Below are positions 54,035-64,000 of a stretch of DNA of 64,000 nt, one piece after another. Where the stretch lies: assembly GCA_963070105.1 (NCBI GenBank), contig OY718807.1, positions 62,001 through 126,000 of the forward strand, written 5' to 3'. The position numbers and the translations under genes are program-made. Source of the DNA: Litomosoides sigmodontis. Its lineage: Eukaryota > Nematoda > Chromadorea > Rhabditida > Onchocercidae. Each line of letters starts with the position of its first letter. Positions within the stretch are counted from its first letter, which is position 1. Below the pieces are notes generated by a model. It saw only the letters and a program-made list of their open reading frames with translations, had not been told where the DNA came from and searched no databases.

Positions 54035-55549
54035 CATGCAGTTCTAGGATGGTATTCCGATCAAGAAAACGGGGCTGATGGCTGGGCTTGTGTCTCCTCC
54101 AGTTGCAGTAATAGTTAATGCTCCATAACTTGCTATCGTATTGTCGGTGGAACGTTTGCATAGCTTATAATAGATAGATAGGTAGTAATACAGCTTGGGA
54201 AAGCGTGAGTACCGCTGAAGTCACATATAAGCTCGTCGTAATAGGGCTTACAAGGATTGAGTATTACAATTTTGTAGCTTTGGTATGAAAGCAAAGTTGG
54301 GAAGTTGGATTCTGGAGGAAGAGCACGTCAAGTTAATGTCTATCTTTTAATCTATTATGCAAGAAATATGAACGTAAAAGAAGGGATTGAATACCGAGAC
54401 GACAAGTGTTGTTTGCCATTGCAGGTGTGCGAAAGTACCCAGTGCCACGTAAAGCTCCCTGTCAATGTACTGAAGCTAAAGGAAAAGTAAGCCTTAAATC
54501 GTATACACCTGAGACATGGATATCAAAGTGACATATTTTCTTTCCTCTTCACGTCGAATGATTTGCAACTTGACGAGGAACGTTGCGGATATTTCCTCGC
54601 ATTCATTTGTTTTTTAAAAAAAAAGTAATTAACTATTACTGACAAGAGTGTTCAAAAGTACTGCGCTACTGTTCAGTTAAATGATTTACTAAAATCTCTA
54701 GCTTTCCCTCGTGGGTCCAATAAAATGATACGAAGATAATTTGCAATTCCCTGTTGAGGGGAGAAATTAAAATGGCTTATTTGTGGTGACCGTAATGCAT
54801 TGAGATGTTACATAATCAATTAGAAAGTGTAGGCGTAGGAACGATCAATCAAAAATTCAAAACTGCATATAAGAGAATTAACAAAGCACATGACTTCATT
54901 CTCAATTGTTCCATGGCACCCACAATTTTGCACTATTGAAATTCAGACGTTCGCAACTCCTGATGAATTTCTATAAGTTCAACTTTTGTGTAGATAAATC
55001 GCGAGGAAGAGCCTTTCCAGCCAGATTTACTTGAGCAGATATCAATGTCTTCCTCTCCAATACAGATTACGCGAAACCATGGTTCTGTAAGCAACAGCAC
55101 TTTCTCCATTGTATCCACGGCACCTTTCTTTTGTTAAAAATGCCCGTAACGAGCACATACGAACGTGAGCATTAAAAACTTGTCAACTAAACGATGAACA
55201 CAGAAAGGTTTTATAAAAAGATCTGTTAATGAATCTGCTGTGTTATACATTCCTCATGGATTATAGGTTTAAAATAATTAACGTGTGAAAAAATTAGGAG
55301 GAATCCCCTATACAGCTTTCTCAAAATGATGAACCATACACACACACGAAAAAAACATTGTGTGCCATAATGGCTTGCGTCTATGGCTAGTAATATGCTG
55401 AGTAGAGCAAATTGATATGCAATGGAAACAGGAAAAACACAGTAGCGAATTTATATTCAAAAACCTAAACAACAAATGTAGACTTTTATGAGAAAGTTTC
55501 CCAAAAATAAAAAATGCCAAATTATTATGCACAGATCAGCAGAGCACAA
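54035..55549. other. Convergent spacer, elongase to hnRNP U-like gene
   Basis: The elongase reads in from the left and the hnRNP U-like gene from the right, so 3' untranslated sequences of both are expected. A small ATAG repeat lies near 54170. One 61-codon minus-strand ORF is listed separately; nothing else stands out. Confidence 0.6.
54933..55118 (-). CDS. Small orphan ORF, 61 codons
   Basis: I do not recognise it. The frame starts MDTMEKVLLLTEPWF and has a varied composition, but there is no signal peptide, domain or repeat. It lies about 430 bases beyond the stop of the hnRNP U-like gene on the same strand. It may be a chance ORF in untranslated sequence. Confidence 0.15.
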   Translation of the reverse strand: MDTMEKVLLLTEPWFRVICIGEEDIDICSSKSGWKGSSSRFIYTKVELIEIHQELRTSEFQ

Positions 55550-58500
55550 CTAACTGATGGAAGCACTCTTACGCTCAGCCCAAGAAGATGCTGTAGATGA
55601 CGTTAGTGATGGTGGCACTTCTCGTTCGAAACCGCAGCAACCCTCACTTGATCTAAAAGTAACCATAAATGTTAGTAATAAATTATTAGAATCAGAAAAA
55701 TAAACTAGACAATTAGCAGAATAAATACTTCACACAACAGATCTATGACACAATGAGAAATTCAAAGGGAATTCATGCCATAAAAATTTGTATAAAAAAT
55801 AATAATGAAACATCAACTAGTGAAAAATGCTACATTAAATATCTCTCTAAACGTTATTAGAACTTGCAAACTGAAGTTGACGAAAGTTTAAAATTTGAAT
55901 TTACTAGACGTAAAGCACGAGTGTATTTATTGTAAATAAGTAAAAAAATCACAAAATTTCCCAAACAATTTAGATATCACATTAGCATTTGTTCTCTGAT
56001 AAATGAAATGATTTACCAGACAGTTATTACTGTATCAAGGTCACTCACCCTCAAACCATATATTAAGTAGAGGCTATTGTTAAAAAAAGTTTTGAAAAAA
56101 TACAAAACAACCTTATCTCTGCTGGAGACGGTTGTCCGTTCAACTGATTACCTTCATTAGCTCGTGTGTTCGTTAAAGCTGAGGAAATGTCTGGAAGCAG
56201 TGGCAGGTCAATAAACATACACCTTCATGAATAAGCTTAATAAAGTGTGTGACAATTTTGAAAGCAATCAAGATAGTAATAACCGTTAGATATTCGCGCA
56301 TTTGAATTATTCACCAGCCTTGAATCATTTTGCCTCAATGGCTCTCCTCGTCGGCTTCGTCGCTTCTGACACCATGGACGAGCCTCATCATTGAATCTAT
56401 TTAAATTCTGTTATAACTTTACAAGCCATCTACAAAACACAGGAACTCTAAAGCAAACACTTCAATGATAACTTACCGTAGGACGAGATCGATAGCATCA
56501 CCAATTCGTTCAAGTGGTGGTTCCACGAAGAAAACATCTTCAATCGGTTCCATTTCAACATTTGGTATTGACAACATTGCTTAAACGGAAAAGTAAGATA
56601 ATGTAAAATTGGAACTACAATCATTTTAGAAATGATGCTGGAAAATAAAAGGAACAACTGAGTGGGTACTATGTAATAAATATCAACCAAATTTTATTCA
56701 ATAGTGAATTCTATATTGGGTGGATCATAGAAGATTCCAGAAGCACAAGGTAAATAGCAAAAGCTTTGAAATGAAGCATAAAAGAACTCCCCCGCTTATG
56801 AAAGAAGTTAGAATACAAGCCGTATTAATCTCCACAAAAACTCTTACAGCTGAGGACCTCAAGTAATATTTGTTCTCATTTGCATGCTGAATATTCCTAC
56901 TTCTTGCTTTTAAAACTTGAATTTAATTGACTAATGCTAGCTCTTCAAAATCTGCACTTTAAAGTTGAAAATGTGAAAAAACTACCTTTGAGTTCCAACA
57001 TAGCTTCCACAGGTATTGGTCCAGCTCCATCCATACGAGACTGTTTCATTTGTCGCGCAATCATTTCCTCTTCTGACGGAATTATAACGACACATTTGCG
57101 CTAAAAACACTTGAAACTAAGTGTGACAAATAATGTAGAAACAACAGCAATAAATCTTAAACTTACTAACTAGAGGTAGTACAAATGATTTCATAACAGA
57201 ACCAAAATGACATTAGAGTATATGAACCATAATAACTGAGGAATATCATAAACCTCTCGTAATTTAATATTTGCTTACTTTTCGCTTTGTTTTTGAATGG
57301 CGTGAAAAAATACAAACATCCATCAACAAACTAAAAAAACGAAATGAATTACTTGGAAATCTTTGAACTGAGATAGTTTTCGCCTTCGTGCTTCTTTTGA
57401 GACATTAGTTTGATCAATGATATAATTTCTCCGCCTTCTACAAGCCAAATGTAGCGAGCGATTCAGTGCCTTGGCAATAAGCCCCATTATCATATCCCAC
57501 CGACCCTGGAAACAACGTCTTTGAACAAGAAGACACAACCAAATTTCCAAAATTACATGAAACATGATTTTTCATACTGTACGATTTTTGTCGCACTACC
57601 TGGTGGACCCTACTCCTTGGTACTCCATTAACCTTCATTGCTGCAAGTATTGTGTCAGTGCTTAATAAAGTCCACTGTTCTTGTGGGTGCTCACGAAGAT
57701 ATTGTCTCACCCAGGTTGTTTTGCCAACTCCTGGCAAGCCTACCATCATCAGGACCTGAAAACTTTCCACTTTTATTACATTACTTAGAGCTTAATAATG
57801 CTAAACTATGACAATTGACTTCTAATTGGTCCATTCAAAGTTCCCTAATGATTCCCAAATAAAAGTATTTATAAAAAAGGACTTTACCAAATCGATTATA
57901 TGATTTTAATTACCGTGCATTCACTTTTGCTTGATGGTGGTATTGGACCTCGAACAAGTACTGTCCGGTCTAATTTGCTGAAATAAATGGGTGAAGCGCC
58001 AATGTTCGATGCTCCACTTTTTTGTAATTCCGTCACTGATATCCATCCCTCACATTGACTATCACCGTAGTTCACTGAGAGTTTGTAATTCTTGGTACAA
58101 ATGTGGGGAAAAACAATGTCGCTTTCGCTGAAATTGACTTCAGAAAAAGCCACTCCCAAATATTCTGCATTTTTCCAGTAATGTATTTTGCCTGATGCCA
58201 AATCCTGAAAAATTAACAAATAATAGAGTTAACAATGTATTTTTTTGTTATATAAAACGTTAAAACTGCACGAAAAAGTATGAATTCAAAAACTTACCAA
58301 ACAAGAAGTTACAACGTCACCAACTTGACAAGGCTCACCATAATCAGTAAAAAAATTATTTGTAGCTTTCTTCGCCAGTAAATCGTATGCATAAGAATGA
58401 GGCGCTTCCCCTAACTGAAATAATTCGTGATAATGCGCAGTCATATATGTAGTTCACGCAAAAGTCATTAACTACTTGCAAAATTTTGTAACCATAGATT

Positions 58501-61500
58501 GAAAAACGGCTAATTCAATATTTATAACGTAAATCTTATATGCCAGATACAGCAAAAAAAAACAACAATATTTGTAGAATGCTGGGTAGACCATCCAACG
58601 CGAACATTATGGGCGTCTATTTCTTCGAATGGTAGATGCTTAATTGGCAAACAGTCCAAAAGCTGCAAAGAGTCACTAATTTGCTGCTAATTAATAGAAC
58701 ACAAAATGTAATAATATCCAAGTTCTAACAAAACTGACAAGACGAAAACCTTAAAAATAACCAACTGTAAAACAATAAACGACAAATGAAAGTCCAACCA
58801 ATATATCGAACCTTAATTTGGAATATAACAGTAGGAAAATCAACTATATATGGAGGAATTCTAATGCCGTAAGTCGACCTGGCTCCGCCCCACATCAAAG
58901 CAAAGCCATCGCCATTGTCTGGATCAATAATTTCTTGGCAAGTTTCACTTGCTTTGACGTTCAAATCGGCATTGTCTGAAACAACCATGAAAAGCAATGC
59001 CTTGAATGATTTCATTCCAAAATTTGCCTCTCAACTTAGTTGAAATCAATATAAGGGAAAGAAATCATTCAGTAGTAATCTAACTATAACAAACTATCCG
59101 CTGCAAACTACCCGATTTGAGTACATTGACAACTCTTTATAGAGTTTTTTTTTTTTTTTGAGAAATAGCCAAGACAGTATTGCGCAATGTATGGCTGTAT
59201 AACGACCAGAAAACATCGCACTCGGTACGTAGAATGATTTACTGGTCCTGATGTTATGAATACCCTTCTGACAGCTTCCACATCAAATCTTGAAAAACGG
59301 GTGTAACCTACGGTTGAGTAGTACTTATAAACAATGAGCATATTCCACAACTTTAAGAAAGCCATTGACATACATGTTAAATGAATCTAAATTAATCAAA
59401 ACCACAGGGCTAGCTATACATGAACAAATGATGTCGCGAAAAAATTACAGAAGTCAACTTCAACCAGTTCATCGCCGGGTACCGGTTCCTCTTCTTGTAC
59501 TGAAATCTTTTTCGTAGTTCTTTTCCGAGTTACACCTTCGATTATAATCTCATCGTCTGAATCAGGCACCGGTTCTCCATGAAAATCAGGCAGCGGTTTG
59601 TCGTCATTATCATCTTCATACTTTTCATCCAAAGGTAACTGTTCATATTGCTGCTGATTTTGTTTTTCTATAATGGATTTATATTAAGAATGTCTACCAT
59701 CAGAAAACCGTGAAGGTCACATACAGATCTTTGAAAGACATACACGAGCACCCTGAATTTACTTGACCGATATAGAGAACAAAAAACCAAGGCAATCTGA
59801 TGGACAACTGGTAGGTGCAAAAGCGTTATCATTATACAGCAATGATCTTGATGATATGCAAAACTGGATGCTTATTTGAAATTTGCGACTTCAGTAAACA
59901 CAAAATATTCCCACTTTAATAAGGAGCTGTACTAGGCGCACAAACCTGCAGACGCTTGCTCAGCTGCTATTTCCAATGACTGTAAACTTTTTAGCACATC
60001 ACTTGCTTTCTGCAACAAGCGCTTTGGATCTCGAAGCAAATCTTCCGATATATCTGGTTTTCTGAATGCAGAAATTTAACACTTCTAATAATGAAAACCA
60101 ACAGATGTGCACATTTTCTATCTGAAAAATATTGTAACAAAAAAAAAGATGCAAACTGTTGGACTCACCTCTCCAGTTCTTCCCTTTCCCCAATTTCAAC
60201 AGACACTTTTTTATTTCTCTCTCTAGTACGATTATTGGACATCGAAAGTTCACTATTCACTGTGGCACATATAATTTCTTCAACGACAGATGCAACAACC
60301 TCTCCTTCGAAATCATTATCAGCTTCTAATCGCAAACGAGGCGTAAACTGAAGAAAAATTACTTCTTCAAAGCCATACCAATAATATATAAGGATCACTT
60401 AGTATACATAGTTATGTAATAATTACTAGTGAATTAATCCAACAATTGTTCATTAAATAGTCAAAAGATGAAAGTCAACTGCAACTCCCTTCCAACTCAG
60501 TGTCGAAGATGGTTACGCGTGAAAAGCCTATGAAATGAGTTCAAACATTTCATCCAACCATTTCCTCCGTGCTATCTTTTTGGATCGTTTTTTAACTTCC
60601 AAAACACAGTTCAAAATTGATAATGTGAAAGTTACTTCAATAAAATGAGCTGTATCACTCAGATCCAACAATGGCTCCAACGGAGTTAAAGTATGGTTTT
60701 CTCGAAACAAATTGTTTGATGCTGAAGATGTTCCTTGCGTAACGTCTGCTAAGCACTTTAATTTATGCTCAGCGACACAAGTCACTGAAGTTCCAGATGC
60801 CACGTCTATATGCCTTACCCCAGCTCTGATTTTTCCCCGTTCATTGGTTATATGCTTTCCGACACTAAGAATTGTGGATTTCTCCTCCAGTGTAGCAGTA
60901 TCAGAGATCATAGGTATGTTTGTCTTTCCCGCCGCATTATTTTCGTTTAAATCAATTTGGGAAGCAATTGGAGATTGCGAAACATTGCCCAAACGGGCAA
61001 ATACGGCTTGCAGAGCAGAAGCCATTTCCTTTATCCGTTCTGAATCAATTTTCGTAGCTGAAGTAGTATTTGAAGTAGAGGCCTCAACAGAATGCAGATG
61101 TTCAATCGAAGCTTCTGATGGACTCTTATAATAAGGTATTGATGGAGGAGTCCTGATGGATGATGGAGAGTCGCTTGAAAATGGAGTTGTTGATGACATT
61201 AGTGGTATCATGTTTTCTTCTACACTCTCATTTCCCGAATATTCCACTGTTGATGTGTTAGCGAAATCCACCATTGATGTGGATGGCATGGGCGCTTTTT
61301 TAGAGCAAGCCAAAAGCGGTGGTGGTGGTGGAGGTGGTGGTAGTTGCGCTAGCAAGCGTTTTTCATCTATGCCAACATCTGAAAGTGATGAACAAAGTGG
61401 CTATAAAAACATATTATGCTTTTGTCAACAAACAAGAACAAAAAACTCATCCATGAAAGTATGGTTGTTCAATAAAAATATCAAAAATTTGTAGAAGAAT

Positions 61501-64000
61501 AAAATAAGAAAAGCAAAAAATATATTTTTCGATAGAAAGACTATGATCATCCAGACTACAGCATCTAGCAGCGTGCCATCTATTAGCAGTTATGCGACTG
61601 GCATTTGAACTCAGAAAGAGGTACACAGCGCTACATCTCGCACGAAAAAAAAGAGAAATGACAACTAAAAAGATTTCTGAAAAAAAGAAAAAAATTCCCT
61701 GGAATATTAGGAGTATAACTCTCCGACAGACTAATTTCAGAAGCGGCTAACATTATGAATCTCTTTTAGAACATTAGAAGGGATTCGAAGATATTGAATG
61801 TTTGTACTATTCTGGTAATATTAAAAATTTTCGATTCATATAGAATAACAAAAGCTCAAAATGCCTCTACATTCTCACCTTCTCGAATATGGCACGATGG
61901 TACAGGAAGATGAGAACGGAGCTCTGGTGTTGTTGGACGGGTAGAAAATTGTTGCACGACACTTTGCTCTGGCAATGATTTAGAAGGAAGGACAAAGTCA
62001 ACATGTTTGCGCTTTTCCAGTCCTGAGGATGTGGTGGATAATGAAGGAATCGTGTTTTGACGCCGTTTTTCCATTTCCAACTTCTGTCTTTCAAGAGCTC
62101 TTTCTTGTTCTGTTTTATACTTGCTTGACAAAAGCTGGGCCTTAAACAACCTTGCAAAAATATTAGGAAAACCAACTAATGTGAAGTATGTACCAGAGGA
62201 AGTACCTTGGTAGTATGTAAAAAACCCTCCCCTGATGTTCTCTTGCTATTGATAGATAAATACAAACGCCACCAGAAAAATCTGTGAAAATAAACATCAT
62301 CCCCTGCATTAGGTTATAGAGTTCACCTGTTTGTCAAAAATAGAATCCAGTACATCAACAGGAGCTTGCATCCTTAATGGGATCTTTTTGCGGAAAGTCT
62401 GATCTCTTGATTTCTCAGTGCTTGGTAATAATAACGGTGGAGTGACTGCACGTTTCGTTTTTTCCTGCAAAAAATTACTTATATCATCAAATTGAGAAAC
62501 TTGAAAACAAAGATATTCTAATCCAATTTTTAGTGTTTGATTGCGCGTGCAAAAAAATAAGGTAAACAGAATTCTAACCACTTGTGATGTAGTGGCCAGT
62601 TCCGCATCAGAATGCATTTTTCCGTCTTTTATGACGAATCCGGTACAACTAGATGGAACTTCTTTTTGTTTCGATTCTGACGTCCTTTCAATTGTAGTTT
62701 TTAAAAAATTAGTTTTGAACTTGATTTTAATTGGACCCTTTTGAATTAGCGTTTTGGTTGTTTTTTCATTCACGCCTGCTGTTTTTGATTCTATAGAAGA
62801 CGATTTCGAACTCCGTTCTCGACCACATTTCTCATCTTCCTTTTCATTTACTTGGCCCTCTCCAGAAATCAACTTTATTGCAGAACTCTCTGCTACTTCA
62901 TCTGTTTCATTCACGTTTTTGCTGATACTATCAGCACATGTATGCCTTTTTTCAAGAAAGGGTTTTCGAGATTTCTTTCCTTTTCTTATTTTATAAAGCC
63001 ATCTTAATTCTTCATCATCACTGGAACTAGTCGGTTCTCCACCAGTTACTGCTTTCTCATTAACATTTTCGTGCTTCGAATCTTGATGTTTCCTTCCGTC
63101 CGAATACGTCAATCTTTTCGACTGAAAAAAAAAACACTTTTAAAAAGGAAAGCTTACAATGTGACTAAACGTTAAAAAAAGTAGTTATATGAATCTGCAT
63201 ATCCAATCAAACCTTAATCAGCATCCGATACTAAAGAGCACCTGGTAAAATGTTAAAATACAAAAATATTCCGGCAATTCTCACTTCACATGGAATCAAT
63301 TCCAACTTAGGATTTATTTCTTCGCTCAATGTTAAAGATTTTTCAACTCCTAGCATATGGAAGGGCCTTCCGTGAACTGCAGACGTATTGGATAAGCAAT
63401 GTGATGCGAATGCCTTTTCTGCTTCCATCTGTACTTCATCAATTGAGGATATATTCTAAAAAAAAAAGTATCTATGAAAAAAAGGTGGTAATAAATCATA
63501 AACTTATTTATATTGTAATCTGAATAATGATTTTTAATTCTTCAATAAAATCTGCATTAAAAACAAAGCTATCTAAAATAACTATACCGAAAGCTCGATA
63601 GAAAACGATTCTTCTATCAAATTGATCTCATCAACTTCATCGTTATGTCGACTTTTCTTTATTTTTGGAGATACAACAGATTCTGAGTCCAGCCTAGATT
63701 CATTTTCATTCTCTTCATCCTACAACGAAATGAATTTAAGACTCTGTTTTCTAGCAACCTCAATAGAATCTTACCGTACACGAATCAAAGTAAGCTTTCC
63801 TAAATTGCTTTCCTCGTACTTCGACATTGATCTGAAAAACAGTTATGAACCAAAGGACTTTCGATTTCAAAAAAACGTGAAATTACCCCCTTCAACGATC
63901 TCCTTGCTCCTCTTTTCATAGGCTGTTTATCTGGTTGAGGTTGCGGAGAATACGTCTGTCGACTGTTACGTCCCGAAAGAACTGCTTCCTATAATAATAT
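55550..64000 (-). CDS. HNRNPU: hnRNP U-like protein with long N-terminal region (5' end outside window)
   Basis: The hnRNP U/UL proteins are nuclear RNA-binding scaffolds with a SPRY domain and an inactive-looking polynucleotide-kinase-like P-loop domain. Twenty-two exons in the window join in phase to 1383 residues: 63887-63988, 63775-63831, 63588-63719, 63285-63455, 62579-63121, 62327-62464, 61879-62140, 60636-61378, 60169-60347, 59946-60061, 59449-59667, 58812-58975, 58567-58662, 58298-58414, 57914-58204, 57600-57755, 57353-57505, 56986-57100, 56477-56579, 56284-56396, 56112-56190, 55550-55652. The stop TAG is at 55550-55552. The first in-window exon starts at an acceptor, so the N-terminus lies to the right. 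About 885 residues precede the SPRY domain here; they are rich in Lys, Glu and Ser, with an octaproline run, and have no domain I know. The usual N-terminal SAP domain is not in the window. The C-terminus lacks an RGG box. Ends of the exons at 56284 and 56190 are inferred from phase. Confidence 0.88.
56477..57755 (-). other. HNRNPU: P-loop kinase-like domain of hnRNP U-like protein
   Basis: Exons 57600-57755, 57353-57505, 56986-57100 and 56477-56579. The Walker A motif GLPGVGKTTW is intact, followed by GRWDMIMGLIAKALNRSL, RRNYIIDQTNVSKEARRRKL, RKCVVIIPSEEEM and a C-terminal MLSIPNVEMEPIEDVFFVE. Order and spacing match the AAA_33/polynucleotide-kinase-like domain of hnRNP U and UL1. Confidence 0.94.
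57914..58975 (-). other. HNRNPU: SPRY domain of hnRNP U-like protein
   Basis: Exons 58812-58975, 58567-58662, 58298-58414 and 57914-58204. Landmarks are FALMWGGARSTYG, IDAHNVRVGWS, PHSYAYDLLAKKATNNF, YGEPCQVGDVVTSCLD, NAEYLGVAFSE and FPHICTKNYKLSVNYG, in the same order as hnRNP U. It is a protein- and RNA-interaction module. Confidence 0.93.
59449..63988 (-). other. HNRNPU: Long disordered-looking N-terminal region
   Basis: Eleven in-phase exons encode about 887 residues. They show basic and acidic clusters (IRKGKKSRKPFLEKR, KYEDDNDDKPLPDF), a short charged helix TEQERALERQKLEMEKRRQ, an octaproline run at 61317-61343, Ser/Thr-rich stretches, and a predicted helix KRLLQKASDVLKSLQSLEI just before the acidic segment. 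I recognise no folded domain. The composition suits a nuclear intrinsically disordered region. Confidence 0.75.

Noticed and set aside
59108..59371. 87-codon minus-strand ORF between hnRNP U-like exons
   Set aside because: No combination of its splice sites keeps the frame. Direct joining of 59449 to 58975 restores the conserved VDFYNADLNV segment.
60528..60636. Reading the exon 60636-61378 through to a stop at 60528 as the end of a separate gene
   Set aside because: A good donor (GAA/GTAACT) at 60636 joins in phase to the exon at 60347, and phase agrees on both sides. I prefer one gene, though I cannot exclude an alternative end here.
60712..61494. Plus-strand ORFs of 139 and 112 codons
   Set aside because: They are antisense to the large coding exon 60636-61378 of the hnRNP U-like gene, whose frame is supported by phase.

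Overview
The window is nuclear DNA of an intron-rich invertebrate animal, on my reading most likely a nematode or other ecdysozoan. The evidence is six genes of metazoan families, GT-AG introns mostly between about 40 bases and 1.5 kb, AT-leaning non-coding DNA and scattered microsatellites. Many 3' splice sites end in AAG instead of the near-invariant TTTCAG of Caenorhabditis. This argues against a close Caenorhabditis relative and fits an early-branching nematode such as Trichuris or Trichinella, but I cannot prove the species.

Layout from left to right: (1) <1-15125, minus: unconventional myosin VII (motor, IQ neck, MyTH4-FERM-SH3-MyTH4-FERM tail), 39 coding exons traced, C-terminus off the left edge. 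(2) 16818-28239, minus: a complete 25-exon Niemann-Pick C1 sterol transporter, 1324 residues with every junction in phase. A small secreted-peptide-like ORF lies in its first intron. (3) 28240-33256: a gene-poor, repeat-rich spacer. (4) 33257-37321, minus: a complete 11-exon BCAR3/NSP-family adaptor (SH2 plus CDC25-like domain, 703 residues); one of its introns carries a perfect 46-bp inverted repeat. (5) 37322-43912: a spacer with low-complexity tracts and no gene I can support firmly. (6) 43913-52563, plus: a SLO-2/KCNT-type potassium channel with unresolved N-terminus. (7) 53207-54034, plus: an intronless very-long-chain fatty-acid elongase. (8) 55550->64000, minus: a heterogeneous nuclear ribonucleoprotein U-like protein (SPRY plus P-loop kinase-like domain) with a very long, low-complexity N-terminal region that runs off the right edge.

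The genes are ordinary, independently transcribed animal genes: actin motor, lysosomal sterol export, integrin/Cas signalling adaptor, sodium/chloride-gated potassium channel, lipid elongation and nuclear RNA scaffold. I see no operon and no pathway that ties them together. I did not find a clearly new biological system. The points most worth a second look are the outsized N-terminus of the hnRNP U-like protein, the nested peptide-precursor candidate, the perfect intronic hairpin, and a one-base frame conflict in the myosin motor domain.
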